Of a stretch of 64,000 nt of DNA, positions 17,770 to 25,681 are shown in pieces (the first letter of the stretch is position 1; every line of letters starts with the position of its first letter). Source of the DNA: Acidobacteriota bacterium. Its GTDB lineage: Bacteria > Acidobacteriota > Blastocatellia > Pyrinomonadales > Pyrinomonadaceae. Location of the stretch: positions 62,001 to 126,000 of the forward strand of contig JAEWFC010000023.1 of assembly GCA_023389035.1 (NCBI GenBank). The letters are read 5' to 3'. The notes under the pieces are model-generated. The model was not told where the DNA came from, ran no database searches, and saw nothing but the letters and a program-made list of their open reading frames with translations. The translations under genes were made by a program, and so were the position numbers.

Positions 17770-17770
17770 T
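17721..17770 (-). repeat. Intact-gene copy of the pntB 5' direct repeat
   Basis: About 50 bp covering the pntB start codon and first 16 codons. It matches 18351-18400 at all but four or so positions, in the same orientation, 630 bp apart. The toxin-antitoxin genes fill the space between. Confidence 0.85.
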
Positions 17771-17778
17771 GAATGAAA

Positions 17779-18111
17779 TCAGGAAAGCACTAAAAATGAA
17801 GCAACGTCGTCGTCAATGAATTGTCGGACCAATTCCGTTTCACGTCGAACCAGATCTTCCACCGCCGTCGTAGAACAGTTTCCGAGCCGAATCCAGATAA
17901 CTTTCGGAGGGAACCCAAAAACTAGACTTCTATCATGCATGTCAGCGTCCTTTGATACGATAACGAAGTCGTTCTGAACCGCGAAATTCCAGACGTCGGG
18001 ATCGTCTGACGATCTCATTCCGACGTTTCGCACATGCGTCGAGCCAGGAAATATATCCGCCAAAGACTCGGCTAATTTGTGCGAGAGATTCTCGTCAAAG
18101 AGCAGCTTCAT
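17779..18111 (-). CDS. DUF5615 PIN-like toxin
   Basis: A 110-residue PIN-like nuclease-fold protein (VapC superfamily). MKLLFDENLSHKL gives the leading acidic pair, VGMRSSDDPDVWNFA the central acid, and VIVSKDADMHDRS the DxD-type metal site; WIRLGNCST is the conserved C-terminal strand. Such proteins act, or are predicted to act, as RNase toxins paired with DUF433 antitoxins. It overlaps the antitoxin by 4 nt (ATGA) and ends 9 nt before pntB, so read-through from the toxin would run into pntB. Confidence 0.85.
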   Translation of the reverse strand: MKLLFDENLSHKLAESLADIFPGSTHVRNVGMRSSDDPDVWNFAVQNDFVIVSKDADMHDRSLVFGFPPKVIWIRLGNCSTTAVEDLVRRETELVRQFIDDDVASFLVLS

Positions 18112-18338
18112 GCGGCGATCGGGACTTCCATCAGTCGGCGTTCTCGATCAGCGGCGAACGCCAGTGCCGCCCGGAGATCGTCCTTCGTCAGATCCGGAAA
18201 GTCAGACAATATCTCAGCTTCCGTCATCCCCGACGCCATATACTCCAATACTTCATAGACCGTAATTCGCAGGCCACGAATACACGGCTTTCCGCCGCGT
18301 TTATTAGGCTCGATAGTTATGTAATCCCGATAATCCAT
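18108..18338 (-). CDS. DUF433 antitoxin
   Basis: A 76-residue helix-turn-helix protein of the DUF433 family: GGKPCIRGLRITVYEVLEYMASGMTE is the family signature (quoted in parts: GGKPCIRG, TVYEVLEYMASG), followed by ILSDFPDLTKDDLRAALAFA. It is the upstream member of a type II-like toxin-antitoxin pair and probably represses its own promoter as well as neutralising the DUF5615 partner (family knowledge plus inference). Its ATG lies 10 nt after the stop of the pntB 5' remnant. Confidence 0.87.
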   Translation of the reverse strand: MDYRDYITIEPNKRGGKPCIRGLRITVYEVLEYMASGMTEAEILSDFPDLTKDDLRAALAFAADRERRLMEVPIAA

Positions 18339-18348
18339 TATGCTATTC

Positions 18349-18399
18349 TACACCGCACTCGCGGCGATGTATGCGATTGTAATAAGGCTGGTAATCATT
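18349..18399 (-). pseudogene. pntB 5'-end remnant, 16 codons ending in TAG
   Basis: Reads MITSLITIAYIAASAV-stop; the intact gene begins MKTSLITVAYIAASAL. Homology starts at the ATG and ends where the frame runs into TAG at 18349-18351. It now sits as a possible leader peptide 10 nt in front of the antitoxin ATG. It is the start of the resident pntB, cut off by the toxin-antitoxin segment. Confidence 0.85.
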
Positions 18400-18405
18400 T
18401 TGCTA

Positions 18406-18732
18406 TCAGCAAGGAGCTATATACTCAATACTCGATAAATGTTTTGGCATCGTCGTTGGGTCCGGTATATGCAGTTCACCGAACGAAGTCATCAAGGGTG
18501 TCGAAAGATTTAGATAGTGGAAAAAGAACGCGTATCTCGCCTTATCCTCTTCTCTCTCGATCAATTGTTCGTCGTAGGCCACTTGCCACAGCTCACGAGG
18601 GACCCCTTCAATCTCCTGAGTTAGCTCGTCAAAGTCAAAGCTCTCGATCTCTCCCACGACTTCGATCTCTATAAGCCAAACTTTGTTTGTGGTGTAAAGA
18701 TCGTGAACGCCAACAACGCGCGCCGAATTCAT
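18406..18732 (-). CDS. Hypothetical protein between pntA and the pntB start remnant
   Basis: About 108 residues, soluble and acidic (VWLIEIEVVGEIESFDFDELTQEI, WQVAYDEQLIEREEDKARYAFFFHYLN are its distinctive parts, quoted in pieces here as EIEVVGEIESFDFDE and EREEDKARYAFFFHY). No family is recognised; size and composition would fit an immunity-type or small regulatory protein, but that is only a guess. The ATG at 18732 has GGAAG 8 nt upstream; a GTG at 18741 overlapping the pntA stop is an alternative. It is more AT-rich than pntA, suggesting it is another inserted cargo gene. Confidence 0.65.
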   Translation of the reverse strand: MNSARVVGVHDLYTTNKVWLIEIEVVGEIESFDFDELTQEIEGVPRELWQVAYDEQLIEREEDKARYAFFFHYLNLSTPLMTSFGELHIPDPTTMPKHLSSIEYIAPC

Positions 18733-18737
18733 CAATA

Positions 18738-20306
18738 TCACTTCCTGAACATCGCCAGCATGCGATTCGTTACTAAGAATCCGCCGGCGATGTTGATCGT
18801 GGCGATGAGGACGGCGATGGCTCCGAGGATCGTCGTCATGGTCATGTCACCGGATAGCTGAAGCATTCCGCCGACAAGGATGATGCCGCTTATCGCGTTT
18901 GTAACAGACATCAGCGGTGTGTGGAGAGCGGGCTTGACGTTCCACACGACCTGAAAGCCGACGAAGATCGCGAGCATGAAAACAGTGAAATGAGACAGCT
19001 TGTTATCAGGGACGAAATAGCCCAATCCGAATAGCACCACGCCGATCGCGACCAGCATCAGCGGATGCATTCCCGCCCCCTCGTCGGCACCATGACCGTG
19101 AGCTCCGGCCTTTGCGACCGGTGCAGCTGGTGTGCTCTTCGTCGGCACGCCCGGTTCCGGCGGTGCGGGCGGCAGCGGCGGCGGCCACATCATCTTGCCG
19201 CGATCCAAAACTATCGCTCCGCGTACGACCTCGTCATCGAGATCCGCGTGCAGCCTGCCTCCATCATCACGAAGATCAGCAAGCAGTGCCGTAACGGTCG
19301 AGCCGTACAACTGGCTGGACATAGACGCCATTCGGGACGGCAGATCGGTGTAGCCGATAATGGTCACACCCTTATGCTTGACGACCGATCCGGGCTCGGT
19401 AAGCACACAATTTCCGCCTTGTTCCGCAGCCAGATCGACGATCACAGAGCCTGGCTTCATCGATTCGACCATTCCCTGCGTGATCAATTTCGGAGCCGGC
19501 TTTCCTGGTATCAGAGCGGTCGTCACGATGATATCCACCTGCATCGCCTGTTGGGCAAACAGGGCCATTTCGGCCTTCAGAAAGTCATCCGACATCTGCT
19601 TCGCATAGCCGCCCTTGCCCTCGCCTTCTTCCTTGATGTTCAGCTCTAAGAACTCGGCTCCCATCGAGGCGACCTGGTCTTTCGTCGCGGACCGCGGGTC
19701 GAATGCACGGACGATCGCACCAAGTCCCTTCGCGGCACCGATCGCCGAAAGCCCGGCGACACCGGCACCGATCACCAGCACCTTCGCCGGATCGATCTTT
19801 CCGGCGGCCGTGATATGACCCGTAAAAAAGCGCGGAAAATTATTCGCCGCCTCGATGATGGCACGGTAGCCGGCGATATTTGCCATCGCTGAAAGCGTAT
19901 CCATCTTTTGTGCACGCGTGATACGCGGCACGCTGTCCATGGCGAATACGGTCGCGTTGCGCTTTGACAAACGGTCCAACAGTTCGCGATTCTGCCCGGG
20001 CCACATAAACCCTATCAACCAGCCGCCCTCGCGAAGCATATCTGCCTCGCCATCCTCCGGCGGACGAACCTTCATCACGATATCGGACGACGCCCAGATC
20101 TTTGCGGCGTCCGCGATGATCGCCGCACCTGCTTCCTGATACTCGGCATCGCTCGCATTTATCGCCTCGCCGGCACCCGATTCAACAGCGACGTCAAAGC
20201 CAAGCTTCTTGAGCTTCAAGACGGTTTCCGGCGTCGCGGCGACACGGCGTTCGCCGGCATGGATCTCCTTCGGGACACCGACGACTACATTCGCATTTTC
20301 TGGCAT
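18738..20306 (-). CDS. pntA: NAD(P) transhydrogenase subunit alpha (alpha1-alpha2 fusion)
   Basis: A 522-residue protein in which the NAD(H)-binding alpha1 part and the membrane alpha2 part, which many bacteria encode separately, are fused as in Escherichia coli. The N-terminus has VGVPKEIHAGERRVAATP and the Rossmann motif VLVIGAGVAGLSAIGAAKGLG (quoted as GAGVAGLSAIGAAKGLG). A Pro/Ala-rich linker (PPPLPPAPPEPGVP) leads to four helices (~415-515). It works with PntB to make NADPH at the cytoplasmic membrane. It is the first gene of the disrupted pnt operon; pntB follows only after three other reading frames. Confidence 0.95.
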   Translation of the reverse strand: MPENANVVVGVPKEIHAGERRVAATPETVLKLKKLGFDVAVESGAGEAINASDAEYQEAGAAIIADAAKIWASSDIVMKVRPPEDGEADMLREGGWLIGFMWPGQNRELLDRLSKRNATVFAMDSVPRITRAQKMDTLSAMANIAGYRAIIEAANNFPRFFTGHITAAGKIDPAKVLVIGAGVAGLSAIGAAKGLGAIVRAFDPRSATKDQVASMGAEFLELNIKEEGEGKGGYAKQMSDDFLKAEMALFAQQAMQVDIIVTTALIPGKPAPKLITQGMVESMKPGSVIVDLAAEQGGNCVLTEPGSVVKHKGVTIIGYTDLPSRMASMSSQLYGSTVTALLADLRDDGGRLHADLDDEVVRGAIVLDRGKMMWPPPLPPAPPEPGVPTKSTPAAPVAKAGAHGHGADEGAGMHPLMLVAIGVVLFGLGYFVPDNKLSHFTVFMLAIFVGFQVVWNVKPALHTPLMSVTNAISGIILVGGMLQLSGDMTMTTILGAIAVLIATINIAGGFLVTNRMLAMFRK

Positions 20307-20320
20307 AGGTATGGCTGTAT

Positions 20321-20348
20321 AAAACGTGGGCCCCGAGTTTCAGGGCCC
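20321..20348 (-). terminator. Probable terminator of the 20.4-kb secreted-protein gene
   Basis: On the minus strand GGGCCC (20343-20348) pairs with GGGCCC (20328-20333), followed by ACGTTTTAT. It lies between the stop at 20380 and the pntA start. Confidence 0.55.
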
Positions 20349-20379
20349 TAAAATTTGAAGTAAAAGTTTGCCTAACGGT

Positions 20380-20838
20380 TTATGTGTCGCGCTTTTGGAT
20401 CGTAACGATGACCAGCGGGGTTTCACCTGCCGTTCGCACGTAGCTGATCCAAAACCCTTCCTTCGGGTACTCCATCATTTTGTAAACTGATCCATCCGGT
20501 TTCGGATCGATCTTTTCTCCGAAGATCTTCTGTGCGGTCGGCGTCGCGTCGTTCGGTGCGTTGTAATTTATCGAGATCGCACGAACGTTTTTCTTTGCGT
20601 CGTATAGGATCCGTGCAGTTTCCTCGCCATCGAATTCCCAGTAGTCCTCAGTGTCGGATTGGTCTTCGGCCTTTCCGAGCTTTTGCCGGACATCGGCTGC
20701 CGACATGCCTAATACTACGCCTTTATAGTCTTTGAAAGCCGGGCCGTTCTGCCCGTACGTAACGGTTCCGCACGTGAAGAATGCGATCGCGATACACGCG
20801 GCTATAAATAAATTTTGACCTTTCTTTGTTGATGCCAT
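20380..20838 (-). CDS. Hypothetical secreted protein
   Basis: About 152 residues with an N-terminal signal peptide (LFIAACIAIAFFTCGTVTYGQ). The mature part starts with FKDYKGVVLGMSAADVRQKLGKAED, a pattern seen in small periplasmic proteins with a SmpA/BamE-like beginning (G-M-x3-V-x3-L-G), followed by a beta-rich remainder. The start at MASTKKG is supported by AGGAGG at 20843-20848, 4 nt before the ATG. Function unknown; an outer-membrane assembly-type fold is a weak guess. Confidence 0.75.
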   Translation of the reverse strand: MASTKKGQNLFIAACIAIAFFTCGTVTYGQNGPAFKDYKGVVLGMSAADVRQKLGKAEDQSDTEDYWEFDGEETARILYDAKKNVRAISINYNAPNDATPTAQKIFGEKIDPKPDGSVYKMMEYPKEGFWISYVRTAGETPLVIVTIQKRDT

Positions 20839-20957
20839 ATTTCCTCCTTTATCCGTGGGAAAAGCTGCGGGCAAATGGCCCGTGAATTATTGCGGAAATA
20901 ATGGTCAAAAATCAGAGCTGAATAGGTATCAACGGCTTGATGATATTCCAAAAGCCG

Positions 20958-21503
20958 TTACTTTTCAAGAATTCTCTTCATCGTGTCGAGCCCTTGCTGA
21001 AAATCATTGCCGACGGCGGCGTCCATATCTATCACGAGGGTCATTAGATTAAATGGCCTTGGCATAACGGTCGAAAATCCCCATGTTACTTTGGTCTGTG
21101 AATCGCCGATCGACTCGGTCAAAATATATGCGTCGGCGTTCGATTCGAAGGGCTGTTTGAATCGGAGTTGGCTATCAATCCGCTCTCCGTCGATCACGTT
21201 TCTGATCTCCTGCTCGCCCTCACCGACGTCCGCATTCTCGCTTTTCCAATAGCTTACAAAGCCGGGCTTACCGTCCTCGCCGCGAAACTCCTGCTGCATT
21301 GAGGGGTCTTTCTTGAACCATGGCCCCCATTCGTTCTGATTCCGCAGCATCTTGGCGTAAGCAAAGACCTCTTCCTTCGGACGGTTTATCACCACCTCAC
21401 GCTCAATGCGGAAATCGGTAGGTGAAAGGAACGTCGCTGCAGCAATCGCTACAACCAAAAAGACCAAGAGCAAAGCGACGGCTACTAGTACCTTCTTCAA
21501 CAT
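20958..21503 (-). CDS. Membrane-anchored SRPBCC (START-like) family protein
   Basis: A 181-residue protein. One N-terminal helix (VLVAVALLLVFLVVAIAAATF) is followed by an SRPBCC/polyketide-cyclase-like domain starting IEREVVINRPKEEVFAYA and continuing with NEWGPWFKKDP and TKVTWGFSTVMPRPFNLM. The fold usually makes a pocket for a hydrophobic ligand. The start at MLKKVL is chosen because AGGAGG (21514-21519) lies 10 nt upstream. Transcribed in the same direction as the gcv genes but separated from gcvPB by a terminator. Confidence 0.85.
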   Translation of the reverse strand: MLKKVLVAVALLLVFLVVAIAAATFLSPTDFRIEREVVINRPKEEVFAYAKMLRNQNEWGPWFKKDPSMQQEFRGEDGKPGFVSYWKSENADVGEGEQEIRNVIDGERIDSQLRFKQPFESNADAYILTESIGDSQTKVTWGFSTVMPRPFNLMTLVIDMDAAVGNDFQQGLDTMKRILEK

Positions 21504-21545
21504 AAATTCAGAACCTCCTGTTATGAATTCGCCGTCACTATAGAC

Positions 21546-21580
21546 CAAAACCGCGAGTTCTCAAAACGAGAACCCGCGGT
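21546..21580 (-). terminator. Intrinsic terminator after gcvPB
   Basis: On the minus strand ACCGCGGGTTCTC (21568-21580) pairs with GAGAACTCGCGGT (21550-21562) with one wobble, followed by TTTTGG. It closes the gcv-containing gene string. Confidence 0.8.
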
Positions 21581-21603
21581 CTTTCGAAAGAATATGCGTA
21601 TAA

Positions 21604-23139
21604 TTACGCGGCCTTTGCGGTCGTTTCCATATCAGGCTTCCACCTTAGCACGGGCTTGCGTGCCGCGGTCGCTTCATCGAGCCGTCCGATGCGGGTCGAG
21701 TGCGGAGCGTCGATGACGAGTTGGGCGTTCTCACGAGCTTCGGCGTCGATGTCCTTCATCGCTTCGACAAAGGCATCAAGGTCGGCACGGCCAACGGATT
21801 CCGTCGGTTCGATCAGCATCGCACCCTCAACAACTAGAGGGAAATAAATGGTCGGCGGATGGAAGCCGTAATCGATCAGGCGTTTTGCGATATCCAGCGT
21901 GTGGACGCCGGTTCGCGTCTGGTGTTTGTGCGAAAAGATCGCCTCGTGCATGCAATCGGACTCGTAAGGCATGTGATAGGTGTCTTTCAACTGATGGGCG
22001 ACGTATCGGGCGTTCAACACGGCGGTCTCGGTCGCCTCCTGGAGGCCTTCTGCACCATGCGTGTAAATATATGAAAGTGCACGGACCATCATTCCAAAGT
22101 TACCGAAGAACGCCTTGACGCGGCCGATGGAATTCGGAAGGTTGTAGTCGAGCCGATAGGTGGTCCTGCCTCCCTCCTCGTCGGCGACGACACGCGGAAC
22201 GGGCAACAACTCCGCAAGCTCTGCCGTACAGCAGCAAGGCCCGCAGCCAGGGCCGCCGCCGCCGTGTGGTGTCGAAAAGGTCTTATGAAGATTCAGGTGA
22301 ATTACATCCACACCCATGTCGCCCGGCCGTGCAACGCCGACCAGTGCGTTCATGTTGGCACCGTCCATATAGACAAGGCCGCCGGCATCGTGGATCACCT
22401 GGCAGATCTCTTTGATATTCTTCTCAAAAATCCCGACAGTGTTTGGATTTGTGAGCATCAATCCGGCGATCCCGCCTTGATCGCACAGCTCGCGAAGGTG
22501 TTCCATGTCGGTCAAGCCCTCGGCATTTGAACGGATCGTCTTAACGGTAAAGCCGGCGAGTGCTGCAGACGCAGGGTTTGTGCCGTGAGCCGAATCCGGT
22601 ATAAGCATCACGCGGCGCTCCTTCGAGCCCTGGCCCTCGCGTTTTTCAAGCAAAGCACGAATAAGCATCACTCCGGTCATTTCGCCTTGTGCACCTGCTG
22701 CAGGCTGCAGCGAGACTCCGGGCAAGCCTGTGATCTCCGCAAGGTCTTCCTGCAGGCGATACATCAGCTCAAGGGCGCCCTGCGATTCTTCCTCAGGGGC
22801 GAGCGGATGAAGTCCGGTGAAGCCTCCGATGCGAGCCGTTTTTTCGTTCAGCCGCGAGTTGTACTTCATCGTGCACGAGCCGAGTGGGTACATCCCGAGA
22901 TCGATGGAATAGTTCCACGTAGAAATACGCGTGAAATGCCGGATGACATCAACCTCGGAAACTTCCGGAACTCCCGCCAGATCATCGTCGCGGCGAAGCT
23001 CCGCCGGAATGATCGAATCGATCGCCTCCGCTTCGACGTCCAGCTTCGGAAGGCGATAGCCAACACGGCCCGTCTGCGACCGCTCAAAGATCAAACCCTC
23101 ATTCTGTGTCGGGTGCTGTGTAACTTTCTTGATCGACAT
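21604..23139 (-). CDS. gcvPB: Glycine dehydrogenase (decarboxylating) subunit 2
   Basis: A 511-residue PLP enzyme, the larger half of the two-subunit P protein of the glycine cleavage system. It decarboxylates glycine and passes the aminomethyl group to lipoyl-GcvH. The PLP-binding lysine is Lys286 in HLNLHKTFSTPHGGGGPG. LGSCTMKYN and YMDGANMNALVG are further family blocks. Its partner gcvPA lies at 25682-27010, separated by three unrelated genes on the same strand, which is unusual for this pair. Confidence 0.96.
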   Translation of the reverse strand: MSIKKVTQHPTQNEGLIFERSQTGRVGYRLPKLDVEAEAIDSIIPAELRRDDDLAGVPEVSEVDVIRHFTRISTWNYSIDLGMYPLGSCTMKYNSRLNEKTARIGGFTGLHPLAPEEESQGALELMYRLQEDLAEITGLPGVSLQPAAGAQGEMTGVMLIRALLEKREGQGSKERRVMLIPDSAHGTNPASAALAGFTVKTIRSNAEGLTDMEHLRELCDQGGIAGLMLTNPNTVGIFEKNIKEICQVIHDAGGLVYMDGANMNALVGVARPGDMGVDVIHLNLHKTFSTPHGGGGPGCGPCCCTAELAELLPVPRVVADEEGGRTTYRLDYNLPNSIGRVKAFFGNFGMMVRALSYIYTHGAEGLQEATETAVLNARYVAHQLKDTYHMPYESDCMHEAIFSHKHQTRTGVHTLDIAKRLIDYGFHPPTIYFPLVVEGAMLIEPTESVGRADLDAFVEAMKDIDAEARENAQLVIDAPHSTRIGRLDEATAARKPVLRWKPDMETTAKAA

Positions 23140-23174
23140 AAAATCTCTCGAAATCTCTGACAGTTGAACGCTAA

Positions 23175-23630
23175 CTACCTTTTAATACTCGACGGCAGCT
23201 CTTCGAAATCCTCGGTCTTGGAAAGCGATCTCCACGCGTCTTTCATCTTCTCCGGTGGCTCGATAAGCTTGCGTTCTTTCAGGCCGAGCCAGCCTCCGAT
23301 GCTTATCACGCGGACCGCGTGCGTGCCGTTCTCTTTATAAATGTTATTGACCACGCGAAACCGCGACCCGTCAGGGCTGTTCCCGCCGTTTTCCATCGTG
23401 ACCGTCATCTTGTCGAGCATCAACACCTCGCGGAAGTATTCGACATGATGACTCTTGATCACCGGACCGAATCCGTACCGGTCAAAGTCGGCCGGGGGAA
23501 AGCCCTGCGAGGCAAAAAACGCCACGCGAGTATCGACTGCGTACTCGAGATACGCCATATTTGCGACGTGGCCGTTTGGATCGACATCCCGCCAACCTGC
23601 TTCAAATCGCTTTTCAAATACGTCAGCCAT
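23175..23630 (-). CDS. Acyl-CoA thioesterase, 4HBT hotdog family
   Basis: A 151-residue hotdog-fold thioesterase. RDVDPNGHVANMAYLEYAVDTR carries the YbgC/FadM-type catalytic aspartate and N-G-H-V signature (quoted in part: DVDPNGHVANMAYLEYA). VIKSHHVEYFREVLMLD and NNIYKENGTHAVRV are the following strands. It should hydrolyse acyl-CoA or acyl-ACP thioesters; chain length is unknown. Its ATG follows directly on the stop of the aminotransferase gene (TAGATG), indicating translational coupling. Confidence 0.88.
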   Translation of the reverse strand: MADVFEKRFEAGWRDVDPNGHVANMAYLEYAVDTRVAFFASQGFPPADFDRYGFGPVIKSHHVEYFREVLMLDKMTVTMENGGNSPDGSRFRVVNNIYKENGTHAVRVISIGGWLGLKERKLIEPPEKMKDAWRSLSKTEDFEELPSSIKR

Positions 23631-24944
23631 CTATGCCTTCGGCAGCCCTTTTCGCGCCACGTCTTCAACAACTCCACAGAAGCGGTCGAGTTCCCAAAGC
23701 GTCGTGTAAACATTCGGTGTAATGCGAATGCCGGTGAACTCGTCGTGCACGATCGGCGTGGTGAATATCTTGTGCTTCGCCATCAGGTAGCTGCCGAGCT
23801 GGACGGGGTCAACGCCATCGATCTTGAAGTTCGCGATCGCACAAGATTGTGCGGGGTCGAATGACGTGTTGAATCCTACCTTCGGCACATCCTTTAGGCG
23901 GTTCATCCAGTAGCGCGAAAGGTAGCGAAGCCGCTCTTCTTTCCGCTTGCCGCCAATCGCGTTATGAAACAGGACCGCTTCACCGATCGCGAGCCGCATC
24001 GCGGCGGAATGCGTTCCGATCTCTTCAAACTTGCGAATGTCGTTCTTGCTCTTTTCCTCGGACGCCATCAGTGCCCAGACCTTTGGGATCTTGTCACGTT
24101 TGACGTACAGCATTCCGGTCCCTTTTGGAGCGTACAGCCATTTGTGCAGAGACGTCCCGAAGTAATCGCAGCCGAGATCGTCACGCTTGAAATCGAATTG
24201 AGCGAACGAATGTGCACCGTCGACGATCGTTTCTATGCCGCGTGACCGTGCCATATCGCACACCTTTTTGACCGGATTGATCTGGCCTGTCAGGTTGATC
24301 TGATGCGAGACAAGGATCAGCTTTGTTCGCGGCGTTATCGCTTGCTCGTATGCTGCGGCGATGTCATCAGTGTTTTTCGGTGCGACGGGGATCTTGATCA
24401 GCTTGAGCTTCAGCCCTTCCCTAAGCTCACGCTGTTTTAGCGTGGTCAGCATCCGCGGGTAATCCTGCGTCGTTGTTAGGATCTCGTCGCCGGACTTTAG
24501 GTCCATGCCCATCAGAAGGATCTCGAGCGATTCCGAAGCATTCCGCGTGATGGCGATCTCTTCGGCATCGCAGCCGAATAGTTCGGCAAGTCCGGTCCGG
24601 ATCGTTTCGGATTGAGGCTCAAGCAGCTGCCACATCGTATAGGCAGTCGCGTCTTCCTGCTGCCACGTGTACCGAACGAACGCTTCGGTAACGATCCGCG
24701 GGCTCGGGCTGACACCGCCGTTGTTGAGATTGACTATCCCACGGGTTACCGAGAACGCTTGCTGGATGTGTGCCCAGAAGTCTTCATCTGAAGCCGCCTC
24801 CAAAGGTGACAAGTGTCTGACCGATCTAACCGCCGCATTTACATTTTCAAAGAGCGAACCAACAACCGCCGACGACATCGCCGCAAGGCCGAGGCCTTTT
24901 CCGGCAAAGGAGAGAAATTTTCGTCGGTCAATGTCGTGATTCAT
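23631..24944 (-). CDS. Tat-exported class V aminotransferase (isopenicillin-N epimerase/cysteine desulfurase-like)
   Basis: A 437-residue PLP enzyme with a twin-arginine signal (DRRKFLSFAGKGLGLAAMSS). The PLP-binding lysine is Lys268 in YFGTSLHKWLYAPKGTG, and Asp242 in VDGAHSFAQFD stacks on the cofactor. Export of a PLP enzyme by Tat fits folding with cofactor before transport. Homologues are often annotated isopenicillin-N epimerase by fold only; the real substrate is unknown. It is coupled to the downstream thioesterase gene. Together with that gene and the lipoprotein upstream it splits the gcvP subunit genes. Confidence 0.88.
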   Translation of the reverse strand: MNHDIDRRKFLSFAGKGLGLAAMSSAVVGSLFENVNAAVRSVRHLSPLEAASDEDFWAHIQQAFSVTRGIVNLNNGGVSPSPRIVTEAFVRYTWQQEDATAYTMWQLLEPQSETIRTGLAELFGCDAEEIAITRNASESLEILLMGMDLKSGDEILTTTQDYPRMLTTLKQRELREGLKLKLIKIPVAPKNTDDIAAAYEQAITPRTKLILVSHQINLTGQINPVKKVCDMARSRGIETIVDGAHSFAQFDFKRDDLGCDYFGTSLHKWLYAPKGTGMLYVKRDKIPKVWALMASEEKSKNDIRKFEEIGTHSAAMRLAIGEAVLFHNAIGGKRKEERLRYLSRYWMNRLKDVPKVGFNTSFDPAQSCAIANFKIDGVDPVQLGSYLMAKHKIFTTPIVHDEFTGIRITPNVYTTLWELDRFCGVVEDVARKGLPKA

Positions 24945-24961
24945 GGAACCAAACGCACTTG

Positions 24962-25636
24962 CTACATAGTGTTGAAGTCGCCCGAAAACGTAGTGGGGTG
25001 GATAACCTCATAAAACCAATCATCCTTATCAGTCCGGACGCGTCGCCCTATTCGAACCTTCTGATCCAACTCATTCTGACGCAATACGTCGAGGCATACC
25101 CTCATCGACCTATCAATGTCTTTAACTGTAAAAAGCATGTTTCCACCACCTGGACCTAAGTCACCCGCAATCCACTCTCCGAGACCTTTCCTTTCAAGGG
25201 CATTCCCCAATTTTTCCTCAACGTCGTGCCGTTTTTCGAGCAATTCGAATTCGTTGCTGAAACCTGATGGATCGATCTGAATAAATAGAACCTTATCTCC
25301 TTTGAAAGGTTCCCAATTGTAATCGGTTTGCAGTGCAGCCCTTTTGTTCTCAAGTTCATCCCGAGTCAATTTCTGAACTGAAACAAATGATTGTTTGGCT
25401 CCTTCAGGGACGGAGGTCTCTATTTCATATTGGAAGAGATCGAAGTCAGAACCGCCATTCGTCACGGCTCTTGCGACATAAAACTTGCTATCTGCCCTTT
25501 TGTATAGGCTGAAGGCTTCGCTTTCCGCGTAGGGTTCGGGACTTGGTTGCGAATTAGATTTCATACTTGAATTCTGATTACAACCGACCAAGCTGAGCAA
25601 AGAAAAGATCGCGATTGCGGCTATTCTCAATGCCAT
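24962..25636 (-). CDS. Hypothetical lipoprotein
   Basis: A 224-residue protein with a lipobox (SLLSLVGC; the lipidated cysteine starts the mature NQNSS sequence) followed by a Ser/Pro-rich linker. The mature domain includes SFVSVQKLTRDELENKRAALQ and ends with an R-V-R-T-D-K-D-DWFYEVIHP stretch. No family is recognised. The start MALRIAA at 25636 gives a normal signal; an ATG 14 codons upstream at 25678 lies 4 nt from the gcvPA stop. Visibly more AT-rich than the gcv genes, so possibly acquired. Confidence 0.72.
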   Translation of the reverse strand: MALRIAAIAIFSLLSLVGCNQNSSMKSNSQPSPEPYAESEAFSLYKRADSKFYVARAVTNGGSDFDLFQYEIETSVPEGAKQSFVSVQKLTRDELENKRAALQTDYNWEPFKGDKVLFIQIDPSGFSNEFELLEKRHDVEEKLGNALERKGLGEWIAGDLGPGGGNMLFTVKDIDRSMRVCLDVLRQNELDQKVRIGRRVRTDKDDWFYEVIHPTTFSGDFNTM

Positions 25637-25681
25637 TTCTTTCTGCTTCCACAGCAAGGATAACCCGATCCTCAACATGAG

